64,000 nucleotides of DNA, from assembly GCA_944368155.1 (NCBI GenBank), contig CALVWW010000001.1, positions 186,001-250,000 of the forward strand. Direction: 5' to 3'. This stretch comes from an uncultured Clostridia bacterium. GTDB taxonomy: Bacteria > Bacillota > Clostridia > Christensenellales > Borkfalkiaceae. The notes beneath the pieces are model-generated. The model was not told the DNA's origin and did no database searches. It saw nothing but the letters and a program-made list of their open reading frames with translations. A program made the translations under genes and the position numbers. Positions 7,621 to 16,035 of this stretch are shown piece after piece (within the stretch, counting starts at the first letter, position 1; each line of letters starts with the position of its first letter).

Positions 7621-10029
7621 ATGGCATATACGAATTTTAATGAAGTAGAACAGAAATGGATAGAGTACTGGGAGAAAAACGGCACATTCCATACCGACCT
7701 GCATGATTTTTCAAAACCCAAGTACTATGTATTAGACATGTTTCCGTACCCTTCGGGCGCAGGACTGCACGTAGGCCACCCCGAGGGATATACGGCAACC
7801 GACGTTATTGCACGCATGAAGAGAATGCAGGGCTATAATGTTCTCCACCCCATCGGCTTCGACTCATTCGGTCTGCCCGCCGAGCAGTATGCAATAAAGA
7901 CAGGCAACAATCCGGCCGACTTTACACAGAAGAACATCGAAACGTTTACCTCACAGCTCAAGATGCTCGGCCTTTCTTACGACTATACCCAGACGGTTTC
8001 AACCTGCGACCCCTCCTACTATAAGTGGACGCAGTGGATATTCAAACAACTTTATGAAGCGGGACTTGCCCGCTATGCCGACGTGCCCGTGAACTGGTGC
8101 GAAGAGCTGGGTACCGTACTTGCCAACGACGAGATAATCGACGGAAAGAGCGAACGCGGAGGATTCCCTGTCGTGCGCAAGAACATGAAGCAGTGGGTAA
8201 TCGACATAAACAAATATGCCGAACGCCTTTTGGAGGGGCTTGATGAAATAGATTGGCCCGAAGCGTCCAAAACTGCCCAGCGCAATTGGATAGGCAAGTC
8301 AGTAGGAGCGAATGTTGATTTCAAAGTGGACGGAACGGAAGAAAAGTTCACTGTCTTCACAACGCGTTGCGACACGCTCTTCGGCGCAACATACTGCGTG
8401 CTTGCTCCCGAACATGCCCTCGTCGACAAGATAACCACTCCCGACAGACGTGCGGAAGTAGCGGCGTATAAAACCGCGTGCGCAAGCAAATCGGAGCTGG
8501 AAAGAACGGAGCTCAACAAGGAAAAGACGGGCGCTTTTACGGGAGCGTATGCAATAAATCCCGTCAACGGCACCAAAATTCCAATTTGGATAAGCGATTA
8601 CGTGCTCACTTCTTACGGCACGGGCGCCATTATGGCTGTGCCCGCGCACGATACGCGCGACTATGAGTTTGCAAAGAAATTTAACATTCCAATCATTCAG
8701 GTGCTTGAAGGCGGCGACATAACAAAAGAGGCATATACAGGCGACGGCCTGCATATAAACTCTGGCTTTATAAACGGGCTGAATAAACAGGATGCCATAG
8801 ACAAAATGGCAGCGTGGCTTACAGAGCACAACTGCGGACACAAGACCGTTTCCTACAAGTTGCGCGAATGGATATTTGCACGCCAGCGCTACTGGGGAGA
8901 GCCCGTGCCCATAGTGCACCTTGAGGACGGCAGGGACGTGGCTTTGAGCGACGACGAGCTTCCTCTTACCCTGCCGCTGATGAAAGATTACAAGGCGCGA
9001 GGCGGAAAAGCTCCGCTCGACAATGCGACCGATTGGGTAAACGTGACGATAGACGGAGTCAAAGGAAAGAGAGAGACGGCGACAATGCCGGGCTCGGCAG
9101 GTTCTTCGTGGTACTTCCTCCGCTATTGCGACCCTCACAACGACGAGAAGTTTGCCGACTATGAACTTTTAAAGCATTGGATGCCTGTAGATTTTTACTG
9201 CGGCGGCAAAGAACACCTTGTGGGTCACCTTCTATACTCCCGCTTCTGGAATAACTTCCTCTACGACAAGGGCTATGTTCCCTATAAAGAGCCATTCAAA
9301 AAGCTCTTCCACCAGGGCATGATACTCGGCGAGGACGGAGAAAAAATGTCAAAATCCAAGGGCAACGTCATAAACCCCAACGATGTTGTGCGCGACTACG
9401 GAGCAGACGTTTTAAGAATGTATGAAATGTTCATGGGACCCGTTGCCGACACTAAACCCTGGAATACGGCTAATATCGAAGGCGTAAAGAAGTTTATAGA
9501 CAGAATACACCGCCTTTATTTTGAAACTAATTCCATTGCCGACGAATCCAATAAAAACCTTGAGAAAATATATCACCAGACGGTTAAAAAAGTCGGCGAC
9601 GACTATATGGCGCTCAAGGTAAACACCGCAATTTCGCAGATGATGGTGTTTATAAACGCTGTATATAAAGAAATTGCCGAAAGCCGCCCCTTCCCGAGGG
9701 AATACGCAGAAGGTTTTATTAAACTCATCAATCCGGTAATACCCTTCGTAACAGAAGAAATCTGGCACGAGGTACTCGGACATAAAGATACCATAACATA
9801 CGAAAAATGGCCCGAATATGATGAGGACAAGTGCGGTGAAGAGATGTTCGAATACGCCGTCCAGATAAACAGCAAAATTAAGGCAAAGGTTAACATTCCC
9901 GTCGATATGCCGAATGCCGAAATAGAGGCGCTTGTTAAAACAAATACCGACATTGCCCCCCTTATCGAAGGAAAAACCATTAAAAAATTCATTATAGTTC
10001 CTAAACGCCTGATAAACATTATACTGTAA
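7621..10029 (+). CDS. leuS: Leucine--tRNA ligase
   Basis: Class I aminoacyl-tRNA synthetase that charges tRNA-Leu; 802 residues, the usual bacterial length. The HIGH-type signature appears in [16 protein letters not shown] near residue 42. The CP1 editing domain follows, with TYC-VLAPEH and [16 protein letters not shown] motifs, and the KMSKS loop is in [16 protein letters not shown] near residue 580. The C-terminal anticodon-binding region ends in [11 protein letters not shown] weak AGGA lies 8 nt before the ATG. It is one of the few plus-strand genes and is divergent from thrS, with independent promoters. Confidence 0.97.
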   Translation: MAYTNFNEVEQKWIEYWEKNGTFHTDLHDFSKPKYYVLDMFPYPSGAGLHVGHPEGYTATDVIARMKRMQGYNVLHPIGFDSFGLPAEQYAIKTGNNPADFTQKNIETFTSQLKMLGLSYDYTQTVSTCDPSYYKWTQWIFKQLYEAGLARYADVPVNWCEELGTVLANDEIIDGKSERGGFPVVRKNMKQWVIDINKYAERLLEGLDEIDWPEASKTAQRNWIGKSVGANVDFKVDGTEEKFTVFTTRCDTLFGATYCVLAPEHALVDKITTPDRRAEVAAYKTACASKSELERTELNKEKTGAFTGAYAINPVNGTKIPIWISDYVLTSYGTGAIMAVPAHDTRDYEFAKKFNIPIIQVLEGGDITKEAYTGDGLHINSGFINGLNKQDAIDKMAAWLTEHNCGHKTVSYKLREWIFARQRYWGEPVPIVHLEDGRDVALSDDELPLTLPLMKDYKARGGKAPLDNATDWVNVTIDGVKGKRETATMPGSAGSSWYFLRYCDPHNDEKFADYELLKHWMPVDFYCGGKEHLVGHLLYSRFWNNFLYDKGYVPYKEPFKKLFHQGMILGEDGEKMSKSKGNVINPNDVVRDYGADVLRMYEMFMGPVADTKPWNTANIEGVKKFIDRIHRLYFETNSIADESNKNLEKIYHQTVKKVGDDYMALKVNTAISQMMVFINAVYKEIAESRPFPREYAEGFIKLINPVIPFVTEEIWHEVLGHKDTITYEKWPEYDEDKCGEEMFEYAVQINSKIKAKVNIPVDMPNAEIEALVKTNTDIAPLIEGKTIKKFIIVPKRLINIIL

Positions 10030-10042
10030 AATCATAAAACTA

Positions 10043-10068
10043 CCCCGCCGCAATTTTTTGCGGCGGGG
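10043..10068 (+). terminator. Terminator after leuS
   Basis: CCCCGCCGC (10043-10051) pairs with GCGGCGGGG (10060-10068) across an 8-nt loop, 14 bp past the leuS stop. Confidence 0.75.
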
Positions 10069-10091
10069 ATTTCCATTGATAAAACCGAAAT

Positions 10092-10131
10092 AAAAAAGCG
10101 GGGCACACATTTAAAGTACCGCCGCTTTTTT
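10092..10131. terminator. Bidirectional terminator between leuS and acpP
   Basis: AAAAAAGCGG (10092-10101) pairs with CCGCTTTTTT (10122-10131) around a 20-nt loop. It ends in a U-tract on both strands and mainly serves acpP. Confidence 0.75.
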
Positions 10132-10148
10132 GCTTGATATTTAAGAAA

Positions 10149-10370
10149 TTAAAGCGTTTCAAGAACCTTTGCGATGTCGCCGACAGTTTTAATTTCGGCC
10201 ACCTGCTCTTCGGGAATGGTCTTGCCTGTCTTTTCTTCAAGTCCCATCAAAAGCTCAACAACATCGAGCGAATCAGCGCCGAGGTCTTTGATAATATCAG
10301 TATCGGCGGTTATAGTAGCGGGGTCGACGTCAAGTTGTTCGCCGAGCATCTTCGCAATTTCTTCTAACAT
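10149..10370 (-). CDS. acpP: Acyl carrier protein
   Basis: Acidic 73-residue acyl carrier protein that holds growing acyl chains in type II fatty acid synthesis. The phosphopantetheine attachment site is Ser34 in DLGADSLDVVELL. The four-helix pattern is complete and the protein ends in VGDIAKVLETL. An excellent GGAGGAT site precedes the ATG. It stands alone, with its own promoter abutting the tex stop and a terminator behind it, and no other fatty acid gene is near. Confidence 0.96.
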   Translation of the reverse strand: MLEEIAKMLGEQLDVDPATITADTDIIKDLGADSLDVVELLMGLEEKTGKTIPEEQVAEIKTVGDIAKVLETL

Positions 10371-10404
10371 AAATCGTATCCTCCGAGTGATTTATTGCAC
10401 CTTG

Positions 10405-10433
10405 ATTTTACAATATGACATTACAATTGTCAA
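10405..10433 (-). promoter_or_regulatory. Promoter of acpP
   Basis: The -35 TTGACA (10433-10428), a 17-bp spacer and -10 TAAAAT (10410-10405). The -35 box is only 2 bp beyond the tex stop codon, so tex readthrough could also reach acpP. Confidence 0.85.
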
Positions 10434-10434
10434 G

Positions 10435-12591
10435 TTAATTTGTGATTTTTTTCGCCTGCTTGAGCGAAAGGCCTATACGTTGTTTTTTTACATCGACGCT
10501 TATAACTACCGCCCTTACCTGCTGGCCGACCTTTAATACATCGGAAGGATGTTTGATATAACGGTCGGTAATTTCAGAAATATGAACGAGCCCGTCCTGA
10601 TGCACGCCGATATCCACAAAAGCTCCGAAATCGATTACATTGCGCACCGTTCCGTCGACGACCATGCCGACCTGAAGGTCTTCTATACCCATTATATCCT
10701 TGCGCAGTTTGGGTGCCGGCAAGGCCTCCCTTATGTCCCTGCCAGGACGGAGCAATTCTGTTACTATGTCACGCAGAGTAGCCACATCCAAACCAGCGTA
10801 TTCGGCAGCTTTCTGCTCGCCGAAGGCCTTAACCTTCTGAGGAAGCTCTGCAAGTCCTCCCGCTTTTACGTCCTCTTCACTGTAACCGAAAAGTTTTAAA
10901 AGCTTCTGGGCCTTTTCATATGATTCGGGATGCACTGCGGTATTATCGAAAATATTATCGCCGCCGGGTATACGCAGGAAGCCTGCGCACTGCTCATAAG
11001 CCTTTTCGCCCAGCCTCTTTACCTTAAGTAACTGCGAACGGCTTGTAAACTTGCCATTGCTCTCTCTGTATGCAACGATATTTTTTGCAATGCCGGAATT
11101 TAATCCCGCAACATGCTCCAAAAGCGACGCGCTCGCCGTGTTCAGGTCGACGCCTACGCTGTTTACGCAGTCCTCAACTACGCCGCCGAGAACGGTATCG
11201 AGCCTCTTTTGGTCAACGTCGTGCTGATACTGCCCGACGCCTATTGATTTAGGGTCGATTTTTATAAGCTCTGCAAGGGGGTCCTGCAACCTGCGTGCAA
11301 TAGAAATTGCCGAACGGACATTGAGGTCGTAGTCGGGGAACTCCTCCGCCGCGAGAGGGCTGGCAGAGTAGACGCTCGCGCCTGCCTCATTGACAACCAT
11401 GTAGCTCACATCGCGTTCAACTTCCTTTAAAAGGTCGGCCACAAAAATTTCCGTTTCCTTACTTGCAGTGCCGTTGCCTATTGCAATAATATCTACCTTA
11501 TACTTATTTATAAAGTTCTTAACTATCTTTTTTGCTTCTTCAATTCTGTTGAAGGGCGGAACGGGGTAGATTACAGAAGTTTCAAGGACTTTTCCCGTTT
11601 CGTCGACTACGGCAACCTTGCAGCCCATTCTGTAACCAGGGTCTAAACCGAGAGCGACCTTTCCCTTTACGGGAGGTTGCAAAAGAAGGGGGCGCAGATT
11701 GACTTCAAACATCTTTATCGCCTGTTCGCCCGCCCTTTCGGAGAGCGACGAACGTACTTCGCGCTCAATTGAAGGCTCTATGAGCCTGTCATAACCGTCG
11801 TCGGCGGCCTCTTTAATGAGGTCGGCGCAGGCACTGTCTGAGTGAACATATTTTGCCGAGCAAACTCGCTTAGCGAGGTCGGGATTGAAATAGAGCTTTA
11901 CCTTGAGGCAACCCTCTTTTTCCCCTCTGTTCACGGCAAGTACCCTGTGGTTCTTTATTTCAGGTACGATTTCGGCATAATCTGCATACATTGCATATGT
12001 TCCCTTACCGTCGTCGTTGACCATTTTAGACTGCAATTCGCCGTGATTCTCGAAAAGTTCGCGCAATTTTTTCCTGAGCTCGGCGTTATCAGAGATAATT
12101 TCAGCTATTATGTCCTTAGCTCCGGCAATTGCCGCCGCCCTGTCGGACACGCCTTTCTCCTCGTCTATGTATTTATCCGCTTCGGCATAAGGGTCGCCGT
12201 CCTGCGCAAGAATAAAGTCGGCAAGCCCCTGAAGTCCCCTTTCAACGGCAACCGAAGCCCTCGTCTTCTTTTTCTGCTTGTACGGACGATATACATCCTC
12301 AACCTCGGTAAGCGTAAGGCATGCTTCAATTGCCGCCTCGATTTCATCCGTCATCTTACCCTGGTCGGTAATCGACTTGCGCACCTCGTCCTTGCGCTTT
12401 TCAAGATTTTTAAGGTATTCATATCTGTCTACAAACTGCCTTAATACCTGGTCGTCGATAGCTCCCGTCATCTCCTTTCTGTAACGGGCGATGAACGGAA
12501 TTGTGTTGCCTTCGTCGAGAAGGGTTATTATGTTGCTCGCATATTCGCCCTTCAGATTGAATTCTGTAGTGAGTTGATTGATGATATCCAT
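10435..12591 (-). CDS. tex: Tex-family S1 RNA-binding protein
   Basis: Tex protein of 718 residues, an RNA/nucleic-acid-binding factor related to eukaryotic Spt6. The all-helical N-terminal part includes TIPFIARYRKEMTGAID. The YqgF/RNase H-like domain starts at GLDPGYRMGCKVAVVD near residue 320. A helix-hairpin-helix region follows (VDLNTASASLLEHVAGLN), and a C-terminal S1 domain begins at VGMVVDGTVRNVIDFGAFVDIG and ends in QRIGLSLKQAKK. Length and domain order are complete. It has its own promoter and a leader of about 90 nt that can form a GC-rich hairpin (12650-12680). Confidence 0.94.
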   Translation of the reverse strand: MDIINQLTTEFNLKGEYASNIITLLDEGNTIPFIARYRKEMTGAIDDQVLRQFVDRYEYLKNLEKRKDEVRKSITDQGKMTDEIEAAIEACLTLTEVEDVYRPYKQKKKTRASVAVERGLQGLADFILAQDGDPYAEADKYIDEEKGVSDRAAAIAGAKDIIAEIISDNAELRKKLRELFENHGELQSKMVNDDGKGTYAMYADYAEIVPEIKNHRVLAVNRGEKEGCLKVKLYFNPDLAKRVCSAKYVHSDSACADLIKEAADDGYDRLIEPSIEREVRSSLSERAGEQAIKMFEVNLRPLLLQPPVKGKVALGLDPGYRMGCKVAVVDETGKVLETSVIYPVPPFNRIEEAKKIVKNFINKYKVDIIAIGNGTASKETEIFVADLLKEVERDVSYMVVNEAGASVYSASPLAAEEFPDYDLNVRSAISIARRLQDPLAELIKIDPKSIGVGQYQHDVDQKRLDTVLGGVVEDCVNSVGVDLNTASASLLEHVAGLNSGIAKNIVAYRESNGKFTSRSQLLKVKRLGEKAYEQCAGFLRIPGGDNIFDNTAVHPESYEKAQKLLKLFGYSEEDVKAGGLAELPQKVKAFGEQKAAEYAGLDVATLRDIVTELLRPGRDIREALPAPKLRKDIMGIEDLQVGMVVDGTVRNVIDFGAFVDIGVHQDGLVHISEITDRYIKHPSDVLKVGQQVRAVVISVDVKKQRIGLSLKQAKKITN

Positions 12592-12690
12592 AAAATATAA
12601 GCTCTCTGATAAACTTGTTTCATATTCCGCCTTAATAAAATTCAGGCTGCGGCGCTCGGCGGTTTGGGCGCCGAAAGTTACACCTTGAAT

Positions 12691-12719
12691 ATTTTAAATA
12701 AAAAAGTCGATTAAGTCAA
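12691..12719 (-). promoter_or_regulatory. Promoter of tex
   Basis: The -35 TTGACT (12719-12714), a 17-bp spacer and -10 TAAAAT (12696-12691) on the minus strand. Confidence 0.75.
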
Positions 12720-12776
12720 TACTTTTCAAAGCAAAACCGAATGAAAAAATAATCAAGCTTAAAACGCCAGCGGTCT

Positions 12777-13472
12777 TTAATGTTTTGCGCGCAATGACTT
12801 CAGTTGAGTTTTTCTTTCGTCGCTCACTCTGAAACTGTCGCAAGCCTTTGAAATAGCTTTGTTTCTGATATTTATGTCACACATAGTACTATTCAGATAT
12901 TCAAAACCACGCTCATAAAATTTAATGAGCACCTCTGCAAGCAACCACGCCGCACCCATGACAACATAATACTTGTCAGGTTTACAGTTTGTTATGCCGG
13001 CGAAAATCAAATCTAAATAGTCCTCTTCAACATAGAAAGATAGAAGCGTTGTCAGCGCAAATCTGCGCGCAAACTCGCCGTCGTTGTAATACCCTCTTTC
13101 AGCCGAAAGATACTTATTTATGAACGGAATAAACTCCTCTCTGTGCTTTTTTATACAAACGGGAGAAAAGCAATCGCAAAGTGCCCAATCTGAAAGCACG
13201 CTTACACAATCGTCGCAAACTGACACAAATTCATCATAAGGCAAAAGAGCAGCAACCGAAAGTCTGAGGAACACAACCTCATAATACTCATCGGGAAAGG
13301 ACGCCAGACTCACGTATTCATCTTTATACTTTTTGGCAAGCCTTCTGAGAGCAGGCGTGCGCACACCTAAAAATTTAAGTTTGCCGTCGCAGATTATGCG
13401 GCGGTTAAATTCTGCAAATTTTTCTTCGGCCTGCTCACTTAGTTCGCCGAGAAGTTGATTGTATGTAATCAT
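12777..13472 (-). CDS. DNA alkylation repair protein, AlkD-like
   Basis: A HEAT-like repeat protein of 231 residues resembling AlkD, the glycosylase that releases N3- and N7-alkylated purines without base flipping. The opening FLGVRTPALRRLAKKY, the central SDWALCDCFSP with the expected catalytic Asp, GAAWLLAEVL with the conserved Trp, and the end NKAISKACDSFRVSDERK all match the family. The gene lies 12 bp behind a deoxyinosine glycosylase gene, giving a small base-excision repair unit. One copy of the 18-bp repeat falls in frame (STMCDI) just before the NKAI motif, in a stretch that varies between relatives. Confidence 0.88.
   Translation of the reverse strand: MITYNQLLGELSEQAEEKFAEFNRRIICDGKLKFLGVRTPALRRLAKKYKDEYVSLASFPDEYYEVVFLRLSVAALLPYDEFVSVCDDCVSVLSDWALCDCFSPVCIKKHREEFIPFINKYLSAERGYYNDGEFARRFALTTLLSFYVEEDYLDLIFAGITNCKPDKYYVVMGAAWLLAEVLIKFYERGFEYLNSTMCDINIRNKAISKACDSFRVSDERKTQLKSLRAKH
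12873..12890 (-). repeat. 18-bp dispersed repeat, copy 2 (inside alkD-like gene)
   Basis: Plus-strand TATGTCACACATAGTACT, identical to the consensus. On the minus strand it encodes STMCDI in frame with the AlkD-like protein. Confidence 0.75.
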
Positions 13473-13484
13473 GGTTTCACCAAA

Positions 13485-13967
13485 TTATTTATTGAACACC
13501 TCTCCCAGAGCACTTCTCCATTGCTCCGCGTCACACCGCGTATTAGCCGGACTGGTTGAAGGAAGCTTTATGAACGGGATATCGATATTGCCGTAATATC
13601 GTTTAAAAATTTCGTATGCTTTGCCGCCGTTGAGCATAATGAGCCCGACATTGCTTTTATTGAGCACCTTAAAAATATCGGCAACCTTATAGTTTTTAAT
13701 GGAAGAATCGTCAGAACCAACTATTTCGCACTCGGTTACAATATCCCAAAGCGCAATACCGTTGCGTCTGAGAAAGGAAATTTTCCCCTCCGTACTTTCC
13801 GGAATATCCTCGCCGAAAAAACCGCAAAGGATATTCCAGAACCTGTTCTGCCTGTTTCCATAGTAAAACTCTACTTTGCGGCTCTTTACGGACGGAAAAC
13901 TGCCCAAAATGAGAACCCGGCTGTCTTCATCGAAAACAGGCTCAAAACCATACTTTATGTTACACAT
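13485..13967 (-). CDS. DNA-deoxyinosine (hypoxanthine) glycosylase, UDG superfamily
   Basis: A 160-residue member of the uracil-DNA glycosylase superfamily, closest to the hypoxanthine-DNA glycosylase group that removes deaminated adenine. The first motif is VLILGSFPSVKSRK, the second YYGNRQNRFWNIL, and the distal loop LPSTSPANTR. The central strand GLIMLNGGKAYEIF fits the fold. The start ATG lies inside an 18-bp repeat copy, with no Shine-Dalgarno visible and only 6 nt after the M16 peptidase stop, so it probably depends on translational coupling. With the AlkD-like gene downstream it forms a base repair pair. Confidence 0.87.
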   Translation of the reverse strand: MCNIKYGFEPVFDEDSRVLILGSFPSVKSRKVEFYYGNRQNRFWNILCGFFGEDIPESTEGKISFLRRNGIALWDIVTECEIVGSDDSSIKNYKVADIFKVLNKSNVGLIMLNGGKAYEIFKRYYGNIDIPFIKLPSTSPANTRCDAEQWRSALGEVFNK

Positions 13968-13973
13968 AGTACT
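13956..13973 (-). repeat. 18-bp dispersed repeat, copy 3 (M16 stop / glycosylase start)
   Basis: Plus-strand TATGTTACACATAGTACT. It begins directly after the M16 peptidase stop codon, and the glycosylase ATG (13967-13965) is the ATG of the repeat. Confidence 0.75.
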
Positions 13974-15212
13974 TTAAATTTTAAGCGGCTTGTCTGTTTT
14001 ACCAACAACAGCGGCCGCCATGCGCGAACTGTCGAAACTACACTCTACAGCCTCGAACACATCGTCCATAGTGACAGCGTTGACGCGCGCTATTCTATCT
14101 TCAAAATCGTAAAGTTTGCCACTGTACATAAGTTCCTTGCCATAGAGAAGCATTTGTGAGCTTGTACTTTCCTGAGCAAAAATTGACGAAGATTTGAGCT
14201 GCTCCTTGCCGCGCTCAAACTCTTCCCTGGTTATATCCTTTCTTTTAATGTCTTCAATGCATTTGTAAACGGCATCTACAGACTTCATATAATTATCGGC
14301 ATTTACGCCTGCATATACAACTAACATGCCGGTGTCGGAATAAGCCGTGGTATACGAATATACGGTATATGCAAGTCCAAGTTTTTCGCGCACCGTCTGA
14401 AACAGACGAGAACTCATGCTCCCGCCGAGAACGGAATTCATGACCATAGTGGCGTCGTATAACCTGTCGTATCTCTTAACCGAGGGGTATCCTATGGCAA
14501 GATGTATCTGCTCGATGTCCTTATATCTCACTACTGAATTATGTTTCGGAACAACCTCCACCGCTCTTTCCTGTTTTGCCGATGCGGGTACGCAGGAAAA
14601 ATATTTCTCCGTAAGCTTCTCGGCAAGAGTTATGTCTATGTTGCCGGCCATGGATATAACAATATTGTCGGCAGTATATCTGTTCGACATATACGCCTCA
14701 ACATCAGCTCTTGTAAAGCCGCTTACGTTCTCTCTCGGGCCGAGAATATTCCTGCCGTAACCGTCTCTTCCGTAATAGGCTTCGCCGAGCAGGTCGAGAC
14801 AGAGGTCGTCGGGCGTGTCCTCATTCATATTTATCTCCTCAATGATAACTCCCTTTTCACGCGTCATTTCGTCATGAGGGAAAGTACTGTTGAGAAAGAG
14901 GTCTGCAAGTATTTCAAATGCTTTTTCGGCATTTTCAGTCGTCGATTTCGCATAATAGCAGGTCAGGTCCTTGCCAGTGAACGCATTCATCTGGGCTCCT
15001 ATCCTGTCCATTTCATTGGAAATAGCAAACGCCGAGCGCGTTTTCGTGCCTTTGAACATCATGTGCTCGATAAAATGCGAAATACCGTCCTCCTTATCGC
15101 TTTCAACATAAGCACCGGTACCCACCAGCACTCCCATAGAAACTGACATAAGTCCTTCCATGCGCTTTACCACAAGCCTTATTCCGTTTTTAAGCGTTTT
15201 ATAATGTACCAT
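13974..15212 (-). CDS. M16 family zinc peptidase (MlpA/YmxG-like)
   Basis: Zinc-dependent processing peptidase of 412 residues, a single-chain member of the mitochondrial processing peptidase beta-like group. The inverted zinc motif HFIEH is at 46-50 and the distal Glu lies in the EKGVIIEEINMNEDTPDD segment. The second half-domain is present but lacks the zinc motif, as usual. The gene begins directly after the YlxY-like stop, whose last codons supply its ribosome binding site (GGAGAATAAATG). In Bacillus ylxY and mlpA are likewise neighbours after pnp. The physiological substrate is not established. Confidence 0.93.
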   Translation of the reverse strand: MVHYKTLKNGIRLVVKRMEGLMSVSMGVLVGTGAYVESDKEDGISHFIEHMMFKGTKTRSAFAISNEMDRIGAQMNAFTGKDLTCYYAKSTTENAEKAFEILADLFLNSTFPHDEMTREKGVIIEEINMNEDTPDDLCLDLLGEAYYGRDGYGRNILGPRENVSGFTRADVEAYMSNRYTADNIVISMAGNIDITLAEKLTEKYFSCVPASAKQERAVEVVPKHNSVVRYKDIEQIHLAIGYPSVKRYDRLYDATMVMNSVLGGSMSSRLFQTVREKLGLAYTVYSYTTAYSDTGMLVVYAGVNADNYMKSVDAVYKCIEDIKRKDITREEFERGKEQLKSSSIFAQESTSSQMLLYGKELMYSGKLYDFEDRIARVNAVTMDDVFEAVECSFDSSRMAAAVVGKTDKPLKI

Positions 15213-15914
15213 TTATTCTCCTAAACTGTACGATACGGTACAGGCGGCAAAGCCGCAATTTCTTATGTAATTCAATATGGCCGGCAGCGCTTTGACTGTG
15301 GACTGCGTTGGATGCATAAGCACAAAATCGCCGGCCTCCAATCCGTTTGTCGCACGAGAAACTATAAGATTCACATCATTATCGCGCCAGTCTATTGTAT
15401 CTTTACTCCACATTATCATCTTCAGCCCGAGTTCAAGGCAGGCGCTTACCGTATAATCGTTGAACGCACCGGAAGGCGGCGCAAACAGCGAGATATCTTT
15501 ACCGCAAATCATACTCAGCAGCTTTACGCTGGGCACAATCTCATCAATATTCTCTTCGTAAGAAAGCGCAGCATGGTCCTTATGAAAATAACCGTGGCTG
15601 GCTATCTCATGCCCGCGGGAAGCAATTTCACGCACACAGTCAACATTGTCGTCCGCCCAGCTGCCCCCTATAAAAAAGGTGGCCTCCGCTCCATACCCGT
15701 CGAGAATATCAAGTATCTCGTACACCTCGTCTGTGCCCTGATACACATTGAACATGAGACTTACGGCGCTTTCTGATTGCGACCTGTAGTAAATTGTGCC
15801 ATCTCCGTCAGAGACGGTTACGGCACTGCCGCCTAAAAAGCCTACAACGGCTGTTACCACTATTATCGCGCAGATAAGCAAATTAGTTACGATAAAAACG
15901 ACCTTGTTCTTCAA
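15213..15914 (-). CDS. YlxY/PdaB-like polysaccharide deacetylase homologue
   Basis: A 233-residue NodB-fold protein with one N-terminal membrane segment (about 5-28), so the domain faces outward. The HxxxH metal motif is seen in GHEIASHGYFHKDH, and later motifs FAPPSGAFND and FVLMHPTQSTV are present. The first motif, normally TFDDG, reads MFNVYQG, so the catalytic and metal-binding Asp pair is lost. Relatives of the YlxY/PdaB branch have FD/NISWG here, so this is a branch feature carried further. Activity on peptidoglycan is therefore doubtful. TTG is taken as the start because an AGGGGT site precedes it. Confidence 0.85.
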   Translation of the reverse strand: MKNKVVFIVTNLLICAIIVVTAVVGFLGGSAVTVSDGDGTIYYRSQSESAVSLMFNVYQGTDEVYEILDILDGYGAEATFFIGGSWADDNVDCVREIASRGHEIASHGYFHKDHAALSYEENIDEIVPSVKLLSMICGKDISLFAPPSGAFNDYTVSACLELGLKMIMWSKDTIDWRDNDVNLIVSRATNGLEAGDFVLMHPTQSTVKALPAILNYIRNCGFAACTVSYSLGE

Positions 15915-16035
15915 CAGTTTACCCCTAAAAAGCCAATACTATTTATATAATATTAGCAAAGGGGCAAATTATTGCATTTTAAGTTGCTAAGAACAAAACA
16001 AAATACGGCGATGTCAAACTTACCTTAAGGCCATG

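Noticed and set aside
7720..7731. AGTACTATGT on the plus strand in leuS, as an opposite-orientation repeat copy
   Set aside because: Only about 10 bases match, and they encode the conserved [13 protein letters not shown] region of LeuRS.
8299..9138. A 279-codon open frame on the minus strand
   Set aside because: Antisense to the leuS editing and catalytic domains, with no start signal. leuS explains the region.
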